Shown piece after piece: positions 33,501-40,539 of a stretch of 51,197 bases of DNA. Location: the NCBI GenBank assembly GCA_900541675.1, contig UQKU01000012.1, positions 1 to 51,197 of the forward strand, in the 5' to 3' direction. The translations under genes and the position numbers were made by a program. The stretch's first letter is position 1, and each line of letters opens with the position of its first letter. The stretch comes from an uncultured Collinsella sp. (GTDB lineage Bacteria > Actinomycetota > Coriobacteriia > Coriobacteriales > Coriobacteriaceae). The notes under the pieces are model-generated. The model worked only from the letters and a program-made list of their open reading frames with translations, had not been told where the DNA came from and searched no databases.

Positions 33501-33688
33501 AGATGCCCTATGCCAAGACCGATGCCTATGCTGCTCTCGAGGCAAGCCGACGCGCCCTTACCATTGCCGGCGTCGACGGCCCACGTTTGGCATGCGCTCA
33601 CACTGAGGACGATCTGCCGTACAACGTCAATCCGACAAATATCGCTACGGTGTCCGAGGTCGTGACCGAGGTCATTCGTCGTTCGTAG
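30599..33688 (+). CDS. Large membrane M28-like peptidase homologue with split domain, possibly inactive
   Basis: The protein has 1029 residues. It has membrane segments at about 57-95 and 158-205, a first M28 half with VVVVAHYDSPRAE (His138, Asp140), then about 640 residues rich in Glu, Ala and Pro (240-880, some charged coiled segments), and then the second M28 half (about 885-1029). Compared with active M28 aminopeptidases the metal site is altered. The bridging Asp of the DNxSG motif is Cys222 (VCNKSSVAAML). The Glu-Glu pair is Ser897-Asp898 (GASDCDGAG). Asp of NLDMIG is Glu924. His1001 remains. ATG 30599 is set by GGAG. It is followed by a small membrane protein gene. Confidence 0.7.
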   Translation: MANTQNYINHLLQNTGITPACSEEERLAAEDIAQIFRNHGFDPEVQEFNAPAPSRMAFAVTGILAFAGALLMGIGGGIGLVGTLLAIVGAVLYVLERTGRPVISRLGKTGVSQNVIAYHKASGPLASPRNRPVVVVAHYDSPRAELLAREPYAPYRALIAKLLPIATIAPAAIAILRILPLPGALKVLLWIVAILASLVALANAANIISNRFVLPYTSGSVCNKSSVAAMLGVMDNVAPYQGENEFPDDIPFDTYFGEQKRRAEEMARAAAEYAAAQQQNDYGNTIEYEEPAYTEDEYGQPVAPEGEQGEAFDEQIDGFEGASADETLIGVIAPESQVQDIPAEEPVADESAAESAEEPAAAEQAEPEPKLYRNAAGNIRFGSDAIRALGMLPESCTLDYEEGEEPTFEPAPQPDPVVAAQPDEANAVETEADAETAIDPAAGLDVMAPAPAPEELDNTEDDYDAYPQRVSYESDTDFSAELPVTTPHADIASAFSSIGASASHFFKGAFEKGKKLVDDFEEKRAAAREAAEREAAAQQQAAEAERERAAQEFEQNDAEQPVSVDVADATTSFEAPQPSPADVAGETATFETQQPVDSTVSFDATMTFEKQGTAIAEPLSAPVEDEPAAPDTVEDQSVAEQVAADSSEQEPEPVAPEAPQADESRPYSTQIFTMPAPSDPGATVANAAPSQAETVDALMAQISSQASPRPNMNVPDPASAPAPMPSASPLASVPDPSMPSMQQANVASRTSLFDLPDPSAQVNDPFATAQGPEPTSAPVVPPMPVSSDVQPLETISAPAAPAAKPQKRGLGGLFGRKKKNEQDSMSDWLGVEDDYDAKKSGRGIGSWDNFEDDDDGWKGGATSSDGASAEDMLAAVASMGDDELLGHDIWFVATGASDCDGAGMKAFLAAHRDKLRGVFFINLESIGAGRLSVVTVEGEQQLLKGDRRIMNLVNKVCKSFHVDCGAFEMPYAKTDAYAALEASRRALTIAGVDGPRLACAHTEDDLPYNVNPTNIATVSEVVTEVIRRS

Positions 33689-33709
33689 GTTGACCTATAA
33701 GGAGTCTGC

Positions 33710-33928
33710 GTGTTTTCGTACATCAAGCGCCACTGGCCCGTCTATCTCATCTTGGCCCTGATCGCCATTGTCCTTGGTTTCGGGGCCGCGTATATCGTGG
33801 GCGTTAAAGGCTCAACGCCTGAGTCCACGATTAGCGAAGAAGTGGAGCACGAGCAGAGTTTGGGAGCCGATGGCATCTCCGAGTCCGATCAAGCGCTCAT
33901 CGACGGTGGGTCTGCATCTGGGGAATAG
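33710..33928 (+). CDS. Small single-pass membrane protein
   Basis: The 72-residue protein has one membrane helix (about 10-32) and an acidic, serine-rich tail. It starts with GTG behind AAGGAG, 21 bases after the M28-like gene, so it probably shares its transcript. The tail faces outward if the basic start (YIKRHW) stays inside. It is not recognised. Confidence 0.7.
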   Translation: MFSYIKRHWPVYLILALIAIVLGFGAAYIVGVKGSTPESTISEEVEHEQSLGADGISESDQALIDGGSASGE

Positions 33929-33948
33929 CCATTTCGCCACGAACGAAT

Positions 33949-33985
33949 AAGAGGCGAGCCGGGAGACGGGCTCGCCTCTTTTTTA
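33949..33985 (+). terminator. Terminator after the M28-like operon
   Basis: AAGAGGCGAGCC and its complement form a 12-bp stem with an eight-base loop and a run of T. It lies five bases before the end of the convergent adhesin gene. Confidence 0.9.
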
Positions 33986-33990
33986 TTGCG

Positions 33991-36900
33991 TCAGCGACGT
34001 TTTGACGCCAGCTTTAGATGGGCAAACCAGATTGCCGCGGCGCCGGAGGTCACGAAGGCGGTGAGGCAGGCGGCAATGGGAAGGGAGCCCGTTGCCGGTA
34101 AATCTTGCGGCATGGCGCATCGCTGGATGACGCGATCCTCGTCATGTGATTCAAGGTTGCTACCGCCGCCATTGCGACAGAGGTCAACGCGAGCGCTGTT
34201 GGCGAGTGCGGTCTGAGGCGTGTAAGACGACGCGGCCTGCATATGGATGACGGCACCGTGAATATCCGAGTCAAGGACGGCGCTCACATCATCAAGGTCG
34301 TCATGCTCGTCTTTGAGGTCCTCGCGGGTCCAAGATTCTGCAGCGCCTCTTGTCGTGAAGTCGGCCGATACGACCCCGTACTCAAGACGAATGCCCGTGA
34401 CGGCGGTATCGTCCAAAAGAGCGAGCTCTTTTGCCTCGAGGGTGACCGACTCCGTTGTTGGGATATCGGCTTTCCAAAGATGCCAATCGCCGTAATCGAC
34501 CATGCGCAAATCGTCACCTAGGAGCTTTTTGACCTCGTCCGTTTCGAGCCAGGGGTTGTCATGCCCGTCGCTGAGCGTTGCATTGGTCTGTTCGCCCGTA
34601 TCGATACTTCCCACTGGAGACGTTCGATACCACACGTTGCAAAGACCGTCGATGTCCCCGGTCGCGACAGGGGTTTCGATGGCGATGAGTTTGGCAGTGC
34701 CTTCCTTGGCGCATTCGAGATCGTCAGTGATGGTGAATTCATCAACCCAGGTATTCGACTCATTTTTAGCATCGAGCGTATAAGAGAAGGAGCCGTCCGC
34801 ATCGGATTGTGCCACGGCTCGGTTTTTGCCATCGCCGTTGGCGACGAGACCCTTACCGATAGGGCGGGCGATCTCTTGCCGCTTGTCGACTTTGCCCTCG
34901 ATCTCGATGGGTGCGTCCTTCATGGCTACCGTCTGCACTTCTCCTGTGGCCTTAATTTCAAACGTCATGTCTTCGGCAAGGTCGTAAGTGCGCGGGGGCA
35001 TCACTTCGCGCAGGGTGTAGGTGCCGGGCAAAAGATGCTCGATGCGATGCGGTTTGTCAGAGGAGGTCCAAGCGTCTATTTCGGTTCCGTCGGCACCGTG
35101 GAGGGAGAGCCGGGCGCCATCTACTTCTTGTTTGCCGGTCAAATCGACTTTGGAGATGTCGATTTTGGTGTAGTCGTTAGAAACGTCGAGGTGCGCATCG
35201 ATCACGGGTGTTTCCTGACCGGCATACGACAGCTCGACGGTGTGGACGCTTTGGTCGAGCAGGTAACCTTCGGGTGCCTGCACCTCGATTACCTCATAGG
35301 TGGCGGTTCCGCACCCCAGCGAAAGATGATTTGCGCACGCAAATCCCCGTTCGTCGGTCGTGATGGTGGCGACAGTCTCGCCGTCCAGGGCAGCAATGCT
35401 GCCGTCGGGGCGCACGATATCGCCCACGGCACGGATATCAAAAACAGCACCGGCAAGGGCGCGCCCACCTACGGCATCGTTCTTGACGATCTCGATGCTT
35501 CCTGTTGCCGCGTCGTCGTAAAACGAGGCGACCGCGACGGGCGTTAAGTTCATGTCGGCGGGAATCGTTATCTCCAGATCTTCATCAACAAGATACGGTT
35601 CCTTGGCGGAAGTCTCTCGTATGTAATACGTGCCCGGGTTAAGCGATTCGGGCAGGGTGACGGTACCGGTTTCATCGGTCGCAAAGGTATTCATAACGGT
35701 ATGGGCGGGATGCCAGGATGTTTGCGAGATGGGCTCACGGTCGCCATTGAGCAACTGAAAGGTGAACCCGGCACGTGGTACAGCGTTGCCGGTCTGAGCA
35801 TCGCGCTTCACGATTTGAAGATGTGTCGACAGGGCGTGGTTGTCTACGATGTACTGAAGCTCTGCGCCGTCCGTGATCTGCTCTGCCGTGATAGTCCATT
35901 CCCCTGCCTGCTTAAAGCCGTCGGGCACAGTGTCGACAACCTCACGAATGGTGTAGCCGGCACGGTCATACGGTATGGTTCCGCTGACGCCATCGGGGCG
36001 CTTTCCTGCGCCAAACCATGCTCCAGCCTGGTCTTTGGTCGATGCGAAACCGTAGATATTGGTGGTCAGCGTTCCAACAACTTGCTGCGAAGTGTTGCTT
36101 ACCACTTCAAAGACCACGCTTTCCGCCGGCTGCTCTACACCAGATTCGTCACTATTACCGCAGTCCTTGAACTTTGAAATTTCGAGGTCAAAAGCGATGG
36201 GGATGTTGGGGATGCGGCGCTCGAGCTCAACGACGCCCGCGTCTCCGAGCTGATCGGCACCGATGGTGTAGCTCCAGGTTTCATCGGAGGGCAGATAGCC
36301 CTCGGGAGCTCTTGACTCATAGATGGTAAAGGTGCCCAGGGGGATGTCGGTAAGTGTTGCCCGGCCGTCCTCATCCGTCGTGAGGGTGTGCGACCAGCCC
36401 GGGGTAGACTGTGAGACGCAGGTGAACTCAGCGCCGGCAAGTGACGCGCCGACTTGAGGACCTGCCCCTGTCGCGGCATCGACCTTTGCGATGCGCAGGG
36501 TAATGGTACCGGGCTGCTCATCGATGACGACATTCCCGCCGTCATTGCCGGTGGAAAAGGCGATGCGGTCACTCCTGGGGATATAACCCGCTGGAGCTTT
36601 GGTTTCGACCAGATAATATGCCGTATTGGGCAAAAGTGTCGCCTGTGCGCGACCGCTGCTGTCCATCTGGATGCTGCCGACACGCTTGTCGCCGGCGCTC
36701 TCATAGATGTCGAACCTCGCTCCGTCGAGCCTGTAGGTATCGTTTTCGCTCGTGATGGCGGCGTTGGCTGACTGTTTTTGGAAGGATGCGGAGACGGCCG
36801 GGAGCACGTAGAGCATGTCTTGACGCTTGCTGCCGCCCGACACAGTTCCCAAATAGCGCCGTGCGCGATGCGGTGCGGCTTTAATGCTTCCCGATTTGGC

Positions 36901-37422
36901 GCTGTCGTGGAGCCAGCGCGCTGCGGCAACGACCTCATTGTCGCCGGAAAAGTTTCCGCTCTTTGTGACGCCCTGGGCGGTTGTATATGAGAATGATCCG
37001 TCGGTATGGGTGGTGCCGTTGAGCATCCAGACGGCAAGTTGGGTTGCGGCGCGCGCTCGATCGGGGGACAGGTTATGCCCGCCAAAGGATGTGGCGGTGG
37101 GGTAGCCATGGCAGATGATGGCCGCGAATTCGTCTTCGAGCCATACCCAGCCCTGATTGTAGGTGAGCCAGGGTCCGCCCGGTGTGCTGGGGCCAAATCG
37201 GTCCTGGTTCATACAATAGGCAGTCGAAGAATCCTGTGCCTCGTATTTGCCAACTCCAAAAGGACCGCATTCATTGCTGATAGTGCGGAATCCGAGCGAT
37301 TCGTAACCGTCGACGGCGAGCGCGGCATCCGGTGTCATGCAGCCTAAAAGTAAAAAGAGGACTAGGAGCAGCGATCCTGCTGTGATTGCGCTGTGGACAG
37401 AGTGCGTGGGTGCGTTGGACAT
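33991..37422 (-). CDS. LPATG-anchored thioester/Cna-B repeat surface adhesin
   Basis: The protein has 1143 residues. A signal peptide (about 11-36) is followed by a thioester domain: YCM with Cys70 and TQLAVW with Gln128 are the expected bond partners. A string of SpaA/Cna-B domains follows, each ending in a (Y/F)xxxExxAPxGY-type isopeptide motif (YYLVETKAPAGY, FTIYESRAPEGY, TYYIRETSAKEPY, TYEVIEVQAPEGY, TYTLREVMPPRTY). The C-terminus has the sortase signal LPATG (1108-1112), a hydrophobic helix and KLASKRR. Such proteins bind host surfaces covalently. No sortase or pilin gene is adjacent. The 297 bases upstream (37423-37719) hold no gene; the last 43 carry the tRNA-Gly promoter. Confidence 0.9.
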   Translation of the reverse strand: MSNAPTHSVHSAITAGSLLLVLFLLLGCMTPDAALAVDGYESLGFRTISNECGPFGVGKYEAQDSSTAYCMNQDRFGPSTPGGPWLTYNQGWVWLEDEFAAIICHGYPTATSFGGHNLSPDRARAATQLAVWMLNGTTHTDGSFSYTTAQGVTKSGNFSGDNEVVAAARWLHDSAKSGSIKAAPHRARRYLGTVSGGSKRQDMLYVLPAVSASFQKQSANAAITSENDTYRLDGARFDIYESAGDKRVGSIQMDSSGRAQATLLPNTAYYLVETKAPAGYIPRSDRIAFSTGNDGGNVVIDEQPGTITLRIAKVDAATGAGPQVGASLAGAEFTCVSQSTPGWSHTLTTDEDGRATLTDIPLGTFTIYESRAPEGYLPSDETWSYTIGADQLGDAGVVELERRIPNIPIAFDLEISKFKDCGNSDESGVEQPAESVVFEVVSNTSQQVVGTLTTNIYGFASTKDQAGAWFGAGKRPDGVSGTIPYDRAGYTIREVVDTVPDGFKQAGEWTITAEQITDGAELQYIVDNHALSTHLQIVKRDAQTGNAVPRAGFTFQLLNGDREPISQTSWHPAHTVMNTFATDETGTVTLPESLNPGTYYIRETSAKEPYLVDEDLEITIPADMNLTPVAVASFYDDAATGSIEIVKNDAVGGRALAGAVFDIRAVGDIVRPDGSIAALDGETVATITTDERGFACANHLSLGCGTATYEVIEVQAPEGYLLDQSVHTVELSYAGQETPVIDAHLDVSNDYTKIDISKVDLTGKQEVDGARLSLHGADGTEIDAWTSSDKPHRIEHLLPGTYTLREVMPPRTYDLAEDMTFEIKATGEVQTVAMKDAPIEIEGKVDKRQEIARPIGKGLVANGDGKNRAVAQSDADGSFSYTLDAKNESNTWVDEFTITDDLECAKEGTAKLIAIETPVATGDIDGLCNVWYRTSPVGSIDTGEQTNATLSDGHDNPWLETDEVKKLLGDDLRMVDYGDWHLWKADIPTTESVTLEAKELALLDDTAVTGIRLEYGVVSADFTTRGAAESWTREDLKDEHDDLDDVSAVLDSDIHGAVIHMQAASSYTPQTALANSARVDLCRNGGGSNLESHDEDRVIQRCAMPQDLPATGSLPIAACLTAFVTSGAAAIWFAHLKLASKRR

Positions 37423-37676
37423 GGCTGCTCCTTATCCCTCGTGCGCCGCACGGGGAGGCCGCGGCGCGTAGGATGAGGCTATCCCCAAGGTTCATGCGGG
37501 TAAGTACCGGAACCTGACCAAATGCTTGCCCGATATCTGACAAATGGCGCCTATGAAAGATAATGGAATAAATCTGCAGGTAGACAACGGTAAATAGAAG
37601 AACGTACAGGTCCCTATCTTCACAATTGGCCTGTTTTTAGGACGATTCTCCACAGCTAAAACAAGCATCGTCACCC

Positions 37677-37706
37677 TTGTATCGAACAAGACAACCGCGT
37701 TATACT
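37677..37706 (+). promoter_or_regulatory. tRNA-Gly promoter
   Basis: TTGTAT (37677-37682) and TATACT (37701-37706) are 18 bases apart. The tRNA starts 14 bases after the -10. Confidence 0.6.
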
Positions 37707-37719
37707 ATCCTCCACATAT

Positions 37720-37794
37720 GCGGGCATCGCCAAGTGGTAAGGCATCAGCTTCCCAAGCTGACACTCGCGGGTTCGAGTCCCGTTGCCCGCTCCA
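37720..37794 (+). tRNA. tRNA-Gly (anticodon CCC)
   Basis: Acceptor GCGGGCA pairs with TGCCCGC, the anticodon loop is TTCCCAA, and CCA is encoded (37792-37794). It decodes GGG. Its last 18 bases are repeated exactly at 37968-37985. Confidence 0.95.
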
Positions 37795-37805
37795 GTTAAA
37801 AGCAC

Positions 37806-37838
37806 AAGCACGGCACCATTACGGTGCCGTGCTTTTTC
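37806..37838 (+). terminator. tRNA-Gly terminator
   Basis: A 12-bp perfect stem (AAGCACGGCACC with its complement) is followed by five T. Confidence 0.9.
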
Positions 37839-37848
37839 AATAAAGTGC

Positions 37849-37985
37849 CGGGACTCGAACCCGCCAGGGTGTGAGCGTAAAGCAAACGCGAAGCGTTTGT
37901 AGCGAGCAGGCGAAGGCGCCGGCAGGCGCCTAAAGCCGGTGCGTATTTGCGAAGCAAATACGCGGACGTCCCGTTGCCCGCTCCA
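37849..37985. repeat. tRNA-trailing composite palindromic element, tRNA-Gly copy
   Basis: It begins with an exact 16-base inverted copy of the tRNA-Gly T-arm (37849-37864 against 37767-37782). It contains the hairpins CAAACGC/GCGTTTG (37883-37899) and GCGTATTTGC/GCAAATACGC (37941-37963, loop GAA). It ends with an exact 18-base copy of the tRNA 3' end with CCA (37968-37985). Confidence 0.8.
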
Positions 37986-38115
37986 CCGGGCACGGGAGAC
38001 ATGGGGACGGCCAATTCAACAAAGTTTCCCCCGCGGCTTCGTGAGGCCGAGGGGCTCGCCTGAAGCCGGCGCGTATTTGCTTCGCAAATACGCGGACGTC
38101 CTCATGACCGCTCCA
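37986..38115. repeat. Second, degenerate unit of the tRNA-Gly element
   Basis: The hairpin GCGTATTTGC/GCAAATACGC recurs at 38071-38093 but with loop TTC, the complement of the GAA loop in the first unit. The end again resembles the tRNA-Gly 3' end (38098-38115, 14 of 18 bases). The whole gap 37795-38217 holds these repeats and no gene. Confidence 0.65.
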
Positions 38116-38217
38116 TCTGCAACATGTTAGGTTGATGCCCGTTGCTCATACGGGCGCCTGCGCACGGTACAATAGTCGAGTTACGACCAACGTGCCAATA
38201 ACCAAAAAGGAGCCGCT

Positions 38218-39564
38218 ATGATCGATCGCTATACCCGCCCGGAGATGGGACACATCTTCTCCCTCGAGAACAAGTACGCCATTTGGCAGGAGATCGAGGT
38301 CCTGGCCTGCGAGGCCCAGGCGGAGCTCGGCAAGATCGGTATTTCCAAAGACGAGGCCCAATGGATCCGCGACCATGCCAACTTTGAGAAGGCAAAGGTC
38401 GACGAGATCGAGGAAGTCACGCGCCACGATGTCATCGCCTTCCTGACCAACATGAAGGAGTACATCGACGCCGATGTTCCGGAGGGCGAGCCCAAGCCTA
38501 GCCGCTGGGTTCACTATGGTATGACCAGCTCCGACCTGGGTGATACGGCTCTGTGCTATCAGCTTACTCAGGCCTGTGACCTGATTATCGAGGACGTCAA
38601 GAAGCTCGGCGTGATCTGCAAGCGCCGCGCTTTCGAAGAGCGCAATACGCTCTGCGCCGGCCGTACTCACGGCATCCATGCCGAGCCGATGACCTTCGGT
38701 ATGAAGTTTGGCTCTTGGGCCTGGGAGCTCAAGCGCGATCTCGATCGTCTTGAGGACGCTCGCAAGAACGTTGCCTTCGGTGCCATCTCCGGTGCCGTCG
38801 GCACCTACAGCTCCATCGAGCCGTTCGTCGAGGAGTACGTCTGCGAGCACTTGGGCCTGGTTCACGATCCGCTGTCCACGCAGGTCATCAGCCGCGATCA
38901 CCACGCCTACCTCGCCGGCGTGCTTGCCACTACAGCGGCCACCTGCGAGCGCATCGCGACCGAGGTCCGCAACCTGCAGAAGACCGATACGCTCGAGGCC
39001 GAAGAGCCCTTCCGCAAGGGACAAAAGGGCAGCTCCGCTATGCCGCACAAGCGCAACCCCATCACCATGGAGAAGGTTTGCGGCCTGTCGCGCGTCGTGA
39101 AGGCCAACGCGCAGGTTGCCTTCGACAACGTCGCCCTGTGGCACGAGCGTGACATTTCACACTCCTCCGCCGAGCGTGTCGCCCAGGCTGATAGCTTCAT
39201 TGCGCTCGACCACATGTTCCAGTGCCTCATCCGCGTTATCGACGGCCTGCAGCTGTATCCCGCCCGCATGATGGCCAACCTCAACAAGACCCGCGGCCTC
39301 ATCTTCTCCTCCAAGGTGCTGCTCGCCCTCGTCGACACGGGCATCACCCGCGAGGACGCCTACGCTATCGTGCAGGAAAACGCCATGGCCACCTGGCACG
39401 AAGTGCAGGATTGTGTTTCCGGTCCCACCTTTAAGGAGCGTCTCGAGGCCGATCCGCGCTGCACCGTCAGCCAGGAGAAGCTCGACGAGATCTTTGATCC
39501 GTGGGACTTCCTCACCCGCATCGACACGGTCTTCGATCGCCTGGAGCAGGTGAGCTTCGAGTAG
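38218..39564 (+). CDS. purB: Adenylosuccinate lyase
   Basis: The protein has 448 residues of the fumarase/aspartase fold. It has the signature GSSAMPHKRNPITMEK (about 279-294) with the catalytic serine loop, plus the TSSDLGDTA and RTHGIHAEP motifs. It splits SAICAR and adenylosuccinate, releasing fumarate, in purine synthesis. AAGGAG precedes the ATG. It is transcribed alone, far from purC. Confidence 0.97.
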   Translation: MIDRYTRPEMGHIFSLENKYAIWQEIEVLACEAQAELGKIGISKDEAQWIRDHANFEKAKVDEIEEVTRHDVIAFLTNMKEYIDADVPEGEPKPSRWVHYGMTSSDLGDTALCYQLTQACDLIIEDVKKLGVICKRRAFEERNTLCAGRTHGIHAEPMTFGMKFGSWAWELKRDLDRLEDARKNVAFGAISGAVGTYSSIEPFVEEYVCEHLGLVHDPLSTQVISRDHHAYLAGVLATTAATCERIATEVRNLQKTDTLEAEEPFRKGQKGSSAMPHKRNPITMEKVCGLSRVVKANAQVAFDNVALWHERDISHSSAERVAQADSFIALDHMFQCLIRVIDGLQLYPARMMANLNKTRGLIFSSKVLLALVDTGITREDAYAIVQENAMATWHEVQDCVSGPTFKERLEADPRCTVSQEKLDEIFDPWDFLTRIDTVFDRLEQVSFE

Positions 39565-39607
39565 GGTTAACCTAATTCGGCTGTTTGCGGATGCATTCCA
39601 ACCTTTG

Positions 39608-39640
39608 GCGCCTTGCCCATCTTGGGTGAGGCGCTTTTTT
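39608..39640 (+). terminator. purB terminator
   Basis: A GCGCC..CCCA stem pairs with TGGG..GGCGC and is followed by six T. Confidence 0.85.
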
Positions 39641-39702
39641 ATCGCCGCATCAGCCCCGGGTATACAATGAAATCCGACTGCTGTTTCGATGAAGGGAGGC
39701 TT

Positions 39703-40539
39703 GTGCCCGGACGTATCAAGCGAGCCGCCATCGTCTCGTTTGCGCTCATGCTCCTTGTTGCCGCCTGTGTGGCCGCCCTGACGTATACCGTTCGAAGCAG
39801 TTCTTCCTCCTCGAATGAAGCCGACAAAGATCTCCCGGTACTCAAAATCGGCGTTACGGATAACGACCCCTATGTGTATGTCGATACCACGGGCGATTAC
39901 GCCGGTATCGATATCGACATCGCCCGCGAGGCGTGTGAGCGTGCGGGGCTCAAGCCACAGTTTGTCGATATTGACTGGAACGATCGCGACCGGCTGCTCG
40001 AAAACGGTGATATCGATTGCCTGTGGTGTGATTATTCTCCCTGTTATCGCGAGGATAAGTATTACTGGACCGAGCCGTATCTAACCGTGACGGTCTCGGT
40101 TGCCGCCAAGAAAACGAGTGGCATCAAGTCCTTGGCGCATCTCGATGGAAGCAAGACCATCGCGGTAATTGCGGGCTCGGTGAGTGAACGCCGATTGCTC
40201 GCAGGGGATCTGGAAATCTCGCCGAACGTGCAAATCAAATCGTATGGTTCTGCCGAACTCTGCAAAGCCGCCCTCGCCAAAGGGTATGTCGACTGTTGGA
40301 TGGCGGACGTTCAGCCGCTTGACCGACTTGTCGCCCGGTATCCCGGCCTTTACCGCGTGTTCGCTGACAACGTTATGACGGTTGATCTGGGCGTCGCGTT
40401 TGATGACAGCTATGAAGGACCGATCGTAAAGGATCTCAATACCGCATTGTTTGCCATGGACCGAGATGGCACGATTGACCGTATTGTGGGCAATTACAAG
40501 ACAGGAGCGACGACGGGCGGGCAAGGAGCAAATCCATGA
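39703..40539 (+). CDS. Extracellular amino-acid-type solute-binding protein (SBP_bac_3)
   Basis: The protein has 278 residues. It has an N-terminal membrane or lipoprotein signal (about 10-30, with LLVAAC as a possible lipobox). The binding-protein family 3 fold follows: LKIGVTDNDPYVYVD, GIDIDIAREACERAG, the DCLWCDYSPCYREDKYYWTEPY hinge reduced to DCLWCDYSP, and a C-terminal DGTIDRIVGNY. I chose GTG 39703 behind GGGAGG; ATG 39667 overlaps a TATACAAT -10-like box. No permease or ATPase gene follows. The stop overlaps the GGDEF gene (ATGA), so this protein probably supplies the ligand signal to the cyclase rather than a transporter. Confidence 0.85.
   Translation: MPGRIKRAAIVSFALMLLVAACVAALTYTVRSSSSSSNEADKDLPVLKIGVTDNDPYVYVDTTGDYAGIDIDIAREACERAGLKPQFVDIDWNDRDRLLENGDIDCLWCDYSPCYREDKYYWTEPYLTVTVSVAAKKTSGIKSLAHLDGSKTIAVIAGSVSERRLLAGDLEISPNVQIKSYGSAELCKAALAKGYVDCWMADVQPLDRLVARYPGLYRVFADNVMTVDLGVAFDDSYEGPIVKDLNTALFAMDRDGTIDRIVGNYKTGATTGGQGANP

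Noticed and set aside
30836..33601. 921-residue open frame opposite the M28-like gene
   Set aside because: It is Arg/Gly-rich shadow sequence of the acidic insertion and has no start context.
37849..38115. CRISPR array
   Set aside because: There are only two imperfect hairpin units, no regular spacers and no cas genes.
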